Part shown: one piece after another, positions 49,438-58,290 of the stretch
Position numbering within the stretch: the first letter of the stretch is position 1
Layout: the number at the start of each line of letters is the position of its first letter
Source: an uncultured Burkholderiales bacterium
GTDB taxonomy: Bacteria; Pseudomonadota; Gammaproteobacteria; Burkholderiales; Burkholderiaceae_C
DNA length: 64,000 nucleotides
Assembly (NCBI GenBank): GCA_903822825.1
Contig: CAIJQQ010000005.1
Coordinates: forward strand, 1 to 64,000
Reading direction: 5' to 3'
Program-made: the position numbers and the translations under genes
The notes under the pieces: generated by a model
Told to the model about the DNA's origin: nothing
The model's input: the letters and a program-made list of their open reading frames with translations, nothing else
Database searches by the model: none

Positions 49438-50324
49438 GGCCCTTGATCGCCATTGACTGGGGCACCTCATCGTTGCGCGGCGCGCGAATTGGCACGGGGG
49501 GCCAGGTGCTTGAATCGTGCGAATTTGCTCGCGGCATCCTCACGGTGCCACCGGGCCAGTTCGAAACGGTATTCAATGAACACTTCAGCGACTGGATGCA
49601 AGCGCCCGATGCGCTGTGCCTGATCTCGGGCATGGCGGGCAGCCGCCAAGGCTGGCAAGAAGCACCCTACTGCCCTTGCCCTGCGGGCTTCACTGAACTG
49701 GGCCAGCACCTGCGCTGGCTGAAACAAAATCGCATCGCCCTGGTGCCGGGCCTGAGCTGCATGGGCGAGGATGCCCTGAACACCCCCGACGTGATGCGCG
49801 GTGAAGAAGTGCAAATTTTTGGTGCGCTGCAGTTGGCCGGGCGAGACAGCGCCACCTTGGTGCTGCCGGGCACGCACAGCAAATGGGTTCAAGTGCAAAG
49901 TGGCCGCGTCACGCATTTCCAGACCTGCATGACCGGCGAGGTCTACGGCTTGCTCAGCCAACACTCGATCTTGGGCAAGACCCTCGATTTGACCGGCGCC
50001 TTCGAAGAAGTGGCATTTTTGCAAGGCGTGGACCACAGCCAGCAAGCGGGCAGCTTGCTCAAACACCTGTTTGCCGTGCGAACACTCGGCCTGTTTGACC
50101 GCGTGCCCGCCAAGGCCCTGCCCAGTTTCCTGTCAGGCTTGCTGATTGGCGAGGAGTTGCGACATCCAACCGGGTCCAAGTTGCAAGGTCCGGTGATCGT
50201 GATCGGCAGCGACACACTCACATTGCGGTACACACTGGCTCTGCAGCACCTGGGCATGGCATGCCAAAGTCGAGGGGCAGAGGCCACTTGGGCGGGCTTG
50301 TTTGCACTGGCCTGTGCTAGTTGA
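49434..50324 (+). CDS. dgoK: 2-dehydro-3-deoxygalactonokinase
   Basis: A 296-residue member of the DgoK family: LIAIDWGTSSLRGARIG (ATP phosphate-binding), LISGMAGSRQGWQEAPYCPC, MRGEEVQIFGAL, VLPGTHSKWVQV and SFLSGLLIGEEL. It phosphorylates 2-keto-3-deoxygalactonate at C6. Its start overlaps the kdgK stop by 4 nt. A REP-like unit lies between it and dgoA. Confidence 0.93.
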   Translation: MRPLIAIDWGTSSLRGARIGTGGQVLESCEFARGILTVPPGQFETVFNEHFSDWMQAPDALCLISGMAGSRQGWQEAPYCPCPAGFTELGQHLRWLKQNRIALVPGLSCMGEDALNTPDVMRGEEVQIFGALQLAGRDSATLVLPGTHSKWVQVQSGRVTHFQTCMTGEVYGLLSQHSILGKTLDLTGAFEEVAFLQGVDHSQQAGSLLKHLFAVRTLGLFDRVPAKALPSFLSGLLIGEELRHPTGSKLQGPVIVIGSDTLTLRYTLALQHLGMACQSRGAEATWAGLFALACAS

Positions 50325-50338
50325 CCTGTTGAGTCTCC

Positions 50339-50363
50339 ATCGCGGCGAGGGCGCCGCTCCTAC
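50339..50363. repeat. single REP-like unit
   Basis: ATCGCGGCGAGGGCGCCGCT followed by CCTAC is the inverted form of the GTAGGAGCGGCGCC family seen at three other places in the window. It lies in the 51-bp gap between dgoK and dgoA, inside an operon, where it could form an mRNA hairpin. Confidence 0.75.
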
Positions 50364-50375
50364 ATAAAAACCACG

Positions 50376-51026
50376 ATGACATCGATGAAAAATTCCGCCC
50401 ACACTCTGGCACAAGCCATGAATCAGTTGCCCTTGATCGCCATCCTGCGCGGCCTCACGCCTTTTGAAGCGCCGGCCATCGGCCAGGCCTTGGTGGACAG
50501 CGGCTTTGCACTGATTGAAGTGCCCCTGAACTCGCCCGAGCCTTTGCAAAGCATCTCTGTGCTCACGCAGCTTTTCCCGCAGGCCCTGATCGGGGCAGGC
50601 ACGGTGCTGAGCGCGCAGCAAGTCCAAGACGTGCACGCGGCAGGTGGCCGCCTGGTTGTTTCGCCCAACTTCAACCCCACGGTGGTGGCGCAAGCCTTGG
50701 CGCTGGGCATGGTGGTGTTGCCCGGTGTGGCCACCCCCAGCGAAGCCTTTTCAGCGCTCGAGGCGGGCGCACACGGCCTCAAGCTTTTTCCCGCCGAAAT
50801 GATTTCACCCGCCACCGTCAAAGCCCTGCGCGCCGTTCTGCCCCATCACGCGCCTTTGATGCCCGTGGGCGGCATCACGAGCGACAACATGGCCGCCTAC
50901 CTGACCGCGGGCGCCGATGGTTTTGGATTGGGGTCGGCCTTGTATGCACCGGGCCACAGCGCCCGAGATGTGCAGAACGCCGCACAGCGGTTTGTCCAGG
51001 CATTCAGGGGCCACTCGGGCGCATAG
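50376..51026 (+). CDS. dgoA: 2-dehydro-3-deoxy-6-phosphogalactonate aldolase
   Basis: A 216-residue class I KDPG/KDPGal aldolase. LPLIAILRGLTPFEAPAIGQ, ALIEVPLNSPEPLQSI (Glu), LIGAGTVLSAQQVQDV and the Schiff-base Lys in AGAHGLKLFPAEMISPATVK are the family motifs, with PVGGITSDNMAAYL after them. The LRGLTP and LNSPEP variants are those of DgoA rather than Eda. It cleaves KDPGal to pyruvate and glyceraldehyde 3-phosphate and is the last enzyme of the dgoK pathway. Confidence 0.93.
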   Translation: MTSMKNSAHTLAQAMNQLPLIAILRGLTPFEAPAIGQALVDSGFALIEVPLNSPEPLQSISVLTQLFPQALIGAGTVLSAQQVQDVHAAGGRLVVSPNFNPTVVAQALALGMVVLPGVATPSEAFSALEAGAHGLKLFPAEMISPATVKALRAVLPHHAPLMPVGGITSDNMAAYLTAGADGFGLGSALYAPGHSARDVQNAAQRFVQAFRGHSGA

Positions 51027-51076
51027 CCACAGAGGCAACACCACTGGGCTGGATCGGTCCTGACCGGCTTGCTGCC

Positions 51077-51781
51077 TCAAATGCCCAAATAGGCTTTGCG
51101 AATTTCAGGTCGGCGAATCAACTCAGAAGAAGCACCCGAGGTGACCACACGGCCGTTTTCGAGCACGTAGGTGCGCTGTGAAATCGCCAAAGCGCGGCTG
51201 ACGTTTTGCTCCACCAGCATGACCGCCGTGCCGTTTTGGTGAATGGCCTCAATGGCCCGAAACATCTCACCCACAATGCTGGGCGCCAAGCCCAAAGAGG
51301 GCTCGTCCAGCAAGAGCAAGCGAGGCAAAGCCATCATGGCCCTGCCGATGGCCACCATCTGCTGCTGCCCACCCGACAAGGTGCCCGAGACTTGATTGAG
51401 CTTGGCCCGCACCGCAGGAAACAAGTCACAAACTTGCTCAAATGTGCGTACGCGAGCAGCCTTTGCAGCAGGATGCATGGCGCCCAGCTCGAGGTTTTCG
51501 CGCACCGTCATGCCCGTGAACAAACGGCGGCTTTCGGGCACCAGGGCCAAGCCTTTTTCGCACAAACGGTGGGGGGGCAAACTCGACACTGTCTCGCCTT
51601 CCCAAACGATTTTTCCAGCCGTCAGGGGGCTCAGGCCCATGACCGCATGGATCAATGTGGTTTTGCCCGCGCCGTTGGGGCCGATCACCGAGACCAGCTC
51701 AGCCGCATTCACGCGCACAGAGACATCCCACAGCGCAGGCGCAGCGCCGTAGTTGACCTGAATTTGTTCTATTTGGAGCAT
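51077..51781 (-). CDS. livF: branched-chain-type ABC transporter ATPase LivF
   Basis: A 234-residue ATPase: VIGPNGAGKTTLIHAVMG (Walker A), SGTLSGGQQQMVAIGRAMMA (signature) and LLLLDEPSLGLAP (Walker B). It is LivF length and type. It follows the LivM-LivG fusion by 2 bp and is the last gene of the importer operon. The ligand is likely an aromatic or branched carboxylic acid, judging by the divergent catabolic genes. Confidence 0.93.
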   Translation of the reverse strand: MLQIEQIQVNYGAAPALWDVSVRVNAAELVSVIGPNGAGKTTLIHAVMGLSPLTAGKIVWEGETVSSLPPHRLCEKGLALVPESRRLFTGMTVRENLELGAMHPAAKAARVRTFEQVCDLFPAVRAKLNQVSGTLSGGQQQMVAIGRAMMALPRLLLLDEPSLGLAPSIVGEMFRAIEAIHQNGTAVMLVEQNVSRALAISQRTYVLENGRVVTSGASSELIRRPEIRKAYLGI

Positions 51782-51783
51782 GT

Positions 51784-53568
51784 TTACACCATCGCCTCGT
51801 CACCCAAATACGCCCGCACCACTTCCTCTCGGCCCATCACATCTTCGGGGTGCCCCTGGGCAATGACTTCGCCCTGGTTGAGCACCACCAGCCGGTCCGA
51901 CAAAGCCAGAACGGCGCTCATGACGTGCTCGACAAACACGATCGAGGTGCCCCGATCACGGATGCGGCGAATGGTCTGCACAGCCGCACCGATCTCTGAC
52001 GGTGTCAGGCCCGACAAAACTTCATCAAGCAGCAGCACCTCAGGCCGCGCCGCCAATGCGCGTGCCAACTCCAGAAATTTGCGTTGGTGCAAGTTGAGCT
52101 CATCAGGGAAATGGTCGCCTTTGTCCTGAAGCCCGGTGAATCGCATCCATGTCAGTGCTTCTTCTTGCGCCTGTGCATCGGTCAAGCGCGCACCGCCGTA
52201 GTGGGCGGCCAGCGTGACGTTTTGAAGCACTGTCAGTCCATGGAAAGGACGCGGAATTTGGTAAGTGCGCGACAAGCCCTGTCGGCGAATCCGGTGGGCA
52301 GGCCAACCCGCGCAGGACTGGCCTTGCAGCACCACCGTGCCACCGGTGGGTCGGTAGTGGCCGGTGACCACATTGATGAAGGTCGATTTGCCGGAGCCGT
52401 TGGGACCAAGCAAACCCAAAATTTCGCCTTGGTACAAATCCAAGTCCACCTGGTTCAATGCGCGAATGCCCGAAAAATGCTTGCTCAGTCCACGCACTTC
52501 CAGCACCTTGATCCGCTCAGGTGACTCGGAAGGTCGGGTCAATGGTCGCTCCAACACCAACGGGTCAGCCAGACCAAGTTCAGGCGCGTCATGCCCAGTT
52601 GCATCGCCTTTTTGGCTTTGCATAAGGCGCTTGTGCTGTCGCATTTGCCAAGTCCCCAAAATGCCTCGAGGCATGACAAGCACCGCGCCAGCCAAAACCA
52701 GCCCGATGACCATTTTGCCGACCAAGGCACTGTCGCCCGCCGTGAAGGCATTGAGCAACAAGGTGATCAAAATTCCGCCCAACATGGGGCCTGCCCAATG
52801 CCGGCTCCCGCCCAACACGCTCATGAGCACCACGGTCAAGGGCACGGTGATGTTGAAGGTCTCACCCACTGTGACATAAGACACGTAAAGTGCATGCACG
52901 GCGCCCATCACGCCAGCAAAAAAACTCGACAGGGCAAACGCCCCCATCTTGAGCCAGAAGGTGGGCACGCCGTTGACTTCAGCGGCATCCTCGTCGTCGT
53001 GAATGGCGAGCAAGCCCAAACCCGCTCGCGCATGAAACAACCACCACGCCACAGCCACGCTGAGCACCGCCAACAGCAAACTGGCGTAATAGAAAGTCGA
53101 CGCCGGTTTGGGCCCCCACTGCGGCAAAGCCACCGACATCAAATACACACCCGGACCACCGTCTATGGGCGTGTTCACGGCCAACGTGGCCAACACAAAG
53201 CCCAAGGCCAAAGTGATCAGTGCGAAAGACTCGCCTCTGATTTTGCGCACATTGAACACCAGCGCACCCATGGCCAAAGCCAGCACAGCCGCCAACACAC
53301 CACTGCCCAAGGCAGCAGGCACCACAGGCCATTCGGCTTTGGTGGCCAGTGTGGCCATGCCGTACATGCCCACGCCAAAAAACGCACCATGCCCGAACGA
53401 AAAATAACCGGAATAGCCCGAAAGCAAGTTCCAGGATGTGGCCAGCGTGATCCAGAAAAAGATCACGTAGAGCAAGGACTGCAGGTGTACTGGCAGTCCG
53501 ATGTAAGGCCCAGCCACCAGCAAGCCCAGCACCAGACCGAGCAAAGAAATGCGCTGAATCTTATTCAT
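51784..53568 (-). CDS. fused LivM permease - LivG ATPase
   Basis: A 594-residue fusion. Residues 1 to about 310 are a LivM-type permease with eight or more hydrophobic helices (LLGLVLGLLVAGPYIGLPVH, SGYFSFGHGAFFGVGMYGMA). After a hydrophilic linker, residues about 345-594 are a LivG ATPase: LLGPNGSGKSTFINVVTGHY, and Walker B VLLLDEVLSGLTPSEIG. The signature reads LNLHQRKFLELARALA in place of LSGGQ/LSYGQ, a variant seen in part of the LivG family. It overlaps the end of livH by 8 nt. Fusion guarantees a 1:1 permease-ATPase ratio on one side of the transporter. Confidence 0.9.
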   Translation of the reverse strand: MNKIQRISLLGLVLGLLVAGPYIGLPVHLQSLLYVIFFWITLATSWNLLSGYSGYFSFGHGAFFGVGMYGMATLATKAEWPVVPAALGSGVLAAVLALAMGALVFNVRKIRGESFALITLALGFVLATLAVNTPIDGGPGVYLMSVALPQWGPKPASTFYYASLLLAVLSVAVAWWLFHARAGLGLLAIHDDEDAAEVNGVPTFWLKMGAFALSSFFAGVMGAVHALYVSYVTVGETFNITVPLTVVLMSVLGGSRHWAGPMLGGILITLLLNAFTAGDSALVGKMVIGLVLAGAVLVMPRGILGTWQMRQHKRLMQSQKGDATGHDAPELGLADPLVLERPLTRPSESPERIKVLEVRGLSKHFSGIRALNQVDLDLYQGEILGLLGPNGSGKSTFINVVTGHYRPTGGTVVLQGQSCAGWPAHRIRRQGLSRTYQIPRPFHGLTVLQNVTLAAHYGGARLTDAQAQEEALTWMRFTGLQDKGDHFPDELNLHQRKFLELARALAARPEVLLLDEVLSGLTPSEIGAAVQTIRRIRDRGTSIVFVEHVMSAVLALSDRLVVLNQGEVIAQGHPEDVMGREEVVRAYLGDEAMV

Positions 53569-54412
53569 CACCACGCCTGAGCAAAAGAATCAGGATCAGC
53601 ATCGTGAATGCCACCAAAGGCGCCCAAGTGGGCGCGATCAAGGCTTGGGTCATGGCTTCGCTGATGCCGATCACCAAACCACCCAACAAAGGGGTCAGTG
53701 CCGAGCCGAGTCGCCCGATCATCACCACCGCAAACACCACGCCCACCCAGGAAAAAATTTGCGATGGGGCCAAAGTGAAGGTCAAGGCCACGCACACGCC
53801 AGCACACGCCGCCAAGGCGGCGCACAAGCCGGCCAACCAAACTGCCAAACGTTTGGCGTTGATGCCAAACGCCGTGGCGATGGCCGGATCCTCTGCGCTG
53901 GCGCGCACCGACTTGCCCATGTCCGTGCGGTGCAGCAACCACCACACCAAGGCCACAGCGGCCAGAGACATGGCCAAAGTGAGTGCTTCGGAGTACGTCA
54001 CCACCACGCTGCCCAAGCGGAACTTGTGCTCTTCGTAAACCGACGCCATGCGTCGAAAATCAGCGCTCCAGACCCATTGCAACAGAGCTTCCACCGACAC
54101 CGTCATGCCAAAAGTGACCAGCAATGAATTGAATGGTGTGAGTGCAAACCGCGCAAACACCAATTGCACGGCCATGCCCAATGCGCCAAACACAGGCACC
54201 AACACCAGCAAAGAAATCAATGGGTCTAGGCCCAGCCGAGTTTTGAGCTCGTAGGTGCTGTAAGCCGACAGGAATACCCAGGCGAAGTGCGCCAGATTGA
54301 TTTGCCGCAGCAAGCCCCAGCCCAAGCCGATGCCCAAGCCAATGAGGCCATACAGGGCACCGAGAAAGACACCAGAGGCCAGCGCTTGAAACAACAGCCC
54401 TGCGCTGGGCAT
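53561..54412 (-). CDS. livH: branched-chain-type ABC permease LivH
   Basis: A 283-residue permease with multiple membrane helices (GVFLGALYGLIGLGIGLGWG, LISLLVLVPVFGALGMAVQL). RASAEDPAIATAFGINAKRL is the conserved cytoplasmic loop of LivH, and VVMIGRLGSALTPLLGGLVI is the C-terminal block. It starts 1 bp after the binding-protein stop and overlaps the fused LivMG gene. Confidence 0.92.
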   Translation of the reverse strand: MPSAGLLFQALASGVFLGALYGLIGLGIGLGWGLLRQINLAHFAWVFLSAYSTYELKTRLGLDPLISLLVLVPVFGALGMAVQLVFARFALTPFNSLLVTFGMTVSVEALLQWVWSADFRRMASVYEEHKFRLGSVVVTYSEALTLAMSLAAVALVWWLLHRTDMGKSVRASAEDPAIATAFGINAKRLAVWLAGLCAALAACAGVCVALTFTLAPSQIFSWVGVVFAVVMIGRLGSALTPLLGGLVIGISEAMTQALIAPTWAPLVAFTMLILILLLRRGDE

Positions 54413-54413
54413 G

Positions 54414-55607
54414 TCAGAACTGCATCTTGCTGCCGGGCAAAGCGACGTCTTTGGGGTGGATCACGACCCACTTGCCGCCTTGCAACTGCTTGATGCGGTT
54501 CAGGTCATCACCATAGTTGTTGGGGCCGTCAAAGCGAACTTTGCCAACAATCGTGTCGACGCGGTTTTTCTTGAGCCATGTCGCAATCTTGGCGTCTTCC
54601 AGACTGCCAGAGCCCTTGACCCCAGCTTCCAAAAATTGCCAACCGGTGAATGCATTGGCGGCCTGTAACTCGAACACGGTGTCGGGCAAATTCGCCTTGG
54701 CCGCACGCTCGTTGTACATCTTGATGGCTTCGGCATAAGCCGGGTTGTTGGTGAAAGGGGCGTGCTGCTCAAACGTGGTCAAGGTCAGCGCATTGGCCGC
54801 CAAGGGCGACTGCGCCAGAGGACCCGGCGTGGGGTAGACATGGAAATGGATTTTGGGTTTGTAATCAATTTTGTTCATGGCTTCGAGCAATTGCAGACTT
54901 TCCGCACCGATCGAACCGATCCAGACCACGTCGGCATTGGCCTCCTTCAAGCGCGAAGCAATGGGGCCAAAGTCACGGTTACCAAACTCCCACTCCAGCC
55001 ACAAGGCTTCGCGCAAGCCGCGTTTCTTGAAGACTTCACGTGCACCCACCGACAAAAACACCACCGAGGGGAATTTACTGGTCACCATGGCCACAGACTG
55101 CGGCTTGGCGCCGCCCGCTGCGATCGCATCGAGCAAGGTGTTGGGCACGGTGGTGCCCGGGTCAATGCCCATGACATAAGCGGGAAAGTGCATGTCGTAT
55201 TTGGCCAATGAAGGGATGCCAAACGAATTGGTGATCAGCACCTTGCCATTGCGCTGGGCTACACCCATCGCCGCCAAGGAATTGGCCGTGGCATAAGGCC
55301 CCATCAGTAAATCCACGTTTTCACCCGAAATCAGTTGCTCGTACAAAGTACGGGCCAAATCAGGTTTGGACTGGTCGTCCTTGACCACCCACTCCACAGG
55401 GCGGCCCAGCAAACCACCGCGTTTGTTGAGTTGGTCGATGAAAATGTCGCCGGCAATCTTGTGCATCACCGCCGTGCCTGCCAAAGGCCCCGTCAAGGAC
55501 AAGGTGCTGCCCACCCGGATCGGCTTGGTCTGCGCGTGCAGCCATGTTGAAGTCGATGTGAGCAGCAAGGACGAACCCAGTGCTTTCAGGAAAGGCCGCT
55601 TTTGCAT
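54414..55607 (-). CDS. branched-chain-type ABC substrate-binding protein
   Basis: A 397-residue periplasmic receptor of the LivJ superfamily. Signal peptide KRPFLKALGSSLLLTSTSTW, then IRVGSTLSLTGPLAGTAVMH, VEWVVKDDQSKPDLARTLYE and DLLMGPYATANSLAAMG. ATG 55607 has GAGGA upstream. It is the first gene of the minus-strand importer operon, divergent from the citryl-CoA lyase-like gene; the shared 226-bp region probably holds both promoters. Confidence 0.92.
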   Translation of the reverse strand: MQKRPFLKALGSSLLLTSTSTWLHAQTKPIRVGSTLSLTGPLAGTAVMHKIAGDIFIDQLNKRGGLLGRPVEWVVKDDQSKPDLARTLYEQLISGENVDLLMGPYATANSLAAMGVAQRNGKVLITNSFGIPSLAKYDMHFPAYVMGIDPGTTVPNTLLDAIAAGGAKPQSVAMVTSKFPSVVFLSVGAREVFKKRGLREALWLEWEFGNRDFGPIASRLKEANADVVWIGSIGAESLQLLEAMNKIDYKPKIHFHVYPTPGPLAQSPLAANALTLTTFEQHAPFTNNPAYAEAIKMYNERAAKANLPDTVFELQAANAFTGWQFLEAGVKGSGSLEDAKIATWLKKNRVDTIVGKVRFDGPNNYGDDLNRIKQLQGGKWVVIHPKDVALPGSKMQF

Positions 55608-55833
55608 GGTTGATTCCTCAGAATTTTTTGATGAAACGCACAAAACTTGCAATTTCCATTATGTGAGGCGAGAAACATCTGCCCCATAGGGAATAACCCC
55701 TTGCACGGCTGTCGCCAACGCGCTTGCGAACCAGTAGCCATGGCCTTCACAGTGCATTCGACTGCTGGCATTCGCGCCGATCCACTGCTTGAAGTCGTCA
55801 GCACATTTCCTACACCCACTTTCCACTGAATTC

Positions 55834-56643
55834 ATGAGCAACACACCTGCCTCCAGCGCCTTCACGCCTTCGGGCTCCACGCACATGGCCATCGCCGAAG
55901 TTGACCGCATCGTTGTGCGCGGCAAAGACCTTTGCCGCGATGTGATTGGCCAGCAATCGTTCACCGCCTATTTTTTGTTTTTGTTGACAGGCGAAACGCC
56001 CAGCGACAATTTGGTGCGTGTGGCTGACGCCACCATGGTGTCGCTGGCCGAGCATGGCCTGGTGCCCTCGGTGCAAGCGGCGCGCATGACACTGGCCGCT
56101 GCACCCGAATCTGTGCAAGGCGCGGTGGCAGCAGGCTTGCTGGGCTGTGGCCCGGTGATTTTGGGCGCCTCAGAAACAGCTGGGCATTTGCTCATCGAGA
56201 TGCTGGCCCAATCGACGCAGCAAGGCCAACCGTTGGAGGACATTGCCCGAGAACGCCTGCAAGCCTTTCGCGCCGCCAAGAAAGCGCTGCCCGGCTTTGG
56301 CCACCCTGTCCACAAATTGGGAGATCCACGCGCCACCAAACTGATTGACCTGGCCAAAGAATGGGGCGTTGCAGGTGCGCATGTGCGTGCCTTGCAAGCC
56401 CTCGCTTCGCAAGTCGAAGGCGTGTATGGACGACCTTTCCCCATGAACGTGTCGGCGGCCATTCCTGCGGTGTTGCTCGATGCGGGTTACCCTGCAGGGG
56501 CGCTCAAGGGCATTCCGCTGCTGGCCCGCACGGCCTCATTGGTGGCGCACATTCTGGAGGAGCAAACCCGGCCCATTGGCTTCAAGCTGGCCAGCGCTGC
56601 CGAGCACGCCATGACCTACGACGGCCCACCGGTCGCACGTTGA
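55834..56643 (+). CDS. citryl-CoA lyase / citrate synthase-like protein
   Basis: A 269-residue protein of the citrate synthase superfamily, short form. SFTAYFLFLLTGETPSDNL, KKALPGFGHPVHKLGDPRAT (active-site His region GFGHPVH) and ALASQVEGVYGRPFPMNVSA are recognisable. It is annotated as citryl-CoA lyase in related bacteria and would catalyse a Claisen-type cleavage or condensation of an acyl-CoA. ATG 55834 is chosen. It is the first gene of a three-gene operon with a CoA ligase and a dioxygenase, so it may cleave a CoA-activated ring-fission product. Confidence 0.85.
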   Translation: MSNTPASSAFTPSGSTHMAIAEVDRIVVRGKDLCRDVIGQQSFTAYFLFLLTGETPSDNLVRVADATMVSLAEHGLVPSVQAARMTLAAAPESVQGAVAAGLLGCGPVILGASETAGHLLIEMLAQSTQQGQPLEDIARERLQAFRAAKKALPGFGHPVHKLGDPRATKLIDLAKEWGVAGAHVRALQALASQVEGVYGRPFPMNVSAAIPAVLLDAGYPAGALKGIPLLARTASLVAHILEEQTRPIGFKLASAAEHAMTYDGPPVAR

Positions 56644-56658
56644 ACGCCCCGTCACGCC

Positions 56659-58290
56659 ATGGCCAACACAACGAGTCTGTCCCCGCTGCAAGTGCTGCAA
56701 CGGTTTGATGCGCACGATTTTTCGATCGACCAATTTTTTCAGGCACGCCTGCGTGCACTGCCCAATGAGTCCATGGTGGAATACCAAGGCTCGGTCATGA
56801 CTTGGCAAGATTGCGCCCAACAGGCTGACCATGCCGTGGGGTGGCTCTTGAGCCGAGGCATTCAAGCGGGAGACCGCATCGGGCTCATGGCCTACAACCA
56901 TCCGGCCACGGTGGTTCTGCTCATCGCTTGCGCACGCGTGGGCGCCATCCTCGTGCCCTGCAACCCCGAGTTTGAAGCGCGAGAGGCCCAATACATTTTT
57001 GAACACGCGGGCGTACGAGGCGTGATCTGCTCACCCGAACCCTTGACAAAAGTTCAAGAAGCCACAAGCGAGATGAACCCCAGGCCATGGCGAGTGGTGA
57101 TCGAGCAAGACCAGCCGCAAGGCGAAGCCTCGCTGCTGCACCAATGGCAAGACAGCGCGGCCGACAGCCGCACCCGCACAGGCAAGGCAGACAGCACCTG
57201 CATGATCATCTATACCTCGGGCACCACCGGGTTTCCCAAAGGGGTGATGCACAGCCAGCGCAGCTATTTGCTGACAGCCGAAGCGTTTGTGCAACGCATG
57301 CACCTGCAGCCCGATGAGCGCTTGATGTGTGTGCTGCCGCTGTTCCACATCAATGCCCTGATGTACTCGCTCGGCGGCGCGATGGCTTGCGGCGGCACTT
57401 TGATTTTGATCCGCCGCTTCTCGGCCTCCACGTTCTGGCTGCAAGCGGCTGAAACCCGTGCCAGCGAAGTGAATGTCATCATGTCTGCAGCGGCCATTTT
57501 GGCCCGCAGACCGCGTGAAGAATTTGTGGCCACCCACAGCATTCGCAAGATGTTTTTGGCGCCCTTGAACAAGGACCTGCTGGACACCTTCCAACAACGC
57601 TTTCATGTGCCGGTGCTGATCGAGTGCTACGGCATGACCGAAATCCCGGGCGTGCTCAGCAACCCCTATTTGGGGCCGCACAAATTGGGCAGCATGGGTT
57701 GCATTTCACCGCACCCTGACCCGGCGATTGAACGCCCGCAAGTGCGGGTGATCGACACGTCTGGCGCAGAAGTCGCCTTGGGCGAAGTGGGCGAGTTGGC
57801 CGTGAGAACGCCCACCTTGATGCAAGGCTACTTCATGGACCCCGAGCAAACAGCGGCGAGTTTTCAGGACGGCTGGTTTCTCACAGGCGATTTGGTGCGG
57901 CGAGATGCGGATGATTTTTTGTTTTTCTTCACCCGAAAGAAAGACATCATCCGCAGGCGCGGTGAAAACATCTCGGGCGCAGAAATCGATTCGGCCATCG
58001 GCAGCCACCCCGACATCCTCGAATGCGCCTCGGTCGGTGTGGCCGCTGAATTGGGCGAAGAAGAAATACTCTTGGCCGTGGTGCCCCGAGCGGGCACACA
58101 GATCACGCCAGCGGATGTTCATGCCTATGCCCTGAACCAGTTGTCTCCCATCAAACGCCCCCGCTACATCGTCATGGTCGACAGCTTGCCGCACACCGGC
58201 TCCATGAAGATTGCCAAATTCCGCCTCAAGCCTGCAGACAATTTGCGCCGCCTGGCCACCGATTTTTCATCCAAGGAAGTTCAACCATGA
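56659..58290 (+). CDS. AMP-dependent acyl-CoA synthetase
   Basis: A 543-residue class I adenylate-forming enzyme. MIIYTSGTTGFPKGVMHSQR is the AMP-binding P-loop (A3), ECYGMTEIPGVLSNP the A5 motif, WFLTGDLVRRDADDF A7, FTRKKDIIRRRGENISGAEI A8 and MKIAKFRLK A10 with the catalytic Lys. It activates a carboxylic acid with CoA. The acid may be the ligand of the divergent Liv transporter or a ring-cleavage product. It overlaps the dioxygenase gene by 4 nt. Confidence 0.92.
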   Translation: MANTTSLSPLQVLQRFDAHDFSIDQFFQARLRALPNESMVEYQGSVMTWQDCAQQADHAVGWLLSRGIQAGDRIGLMAYNHPATVVLLIACARVGAILVPCNPEFEAREAQYIFEHAGVRGVICSPEPLTKVQEATSEMNPRPWRVVIEQDQPQGEASLLHQWQDSAADSRTRTGKADSTCMIIYTSGTTGFPKGVMHSQRSYLLTAEAFVQRMHLQPDERLMCVLPLFHINALMYSLGGAMACGGTLILIRRFSASTFWLQAAETRASEVNVIMSAAAILARRPREEFVATHSIRKMFLAPLNKDLLDTFQQRFHVPVLIECYGMTEIPGVLSNPYLGPHKLGSMGCISPHPDPAIERPQVRVIDTSGAEVALGEVGELAVRTPTLMQGYFMDPEQTAASFQDGWFLTGDLVRRDADDFLFFFTRKKDIIRRRGENISGAEIDSAIGSHPDILECASVGVAAELGEEEILLAVVPRAGTQITPADVHAYALNQLSPIKRPRYIVMVDSLPHTGSMKIAKFRLKPADNLRRLATDFSSKEVQP

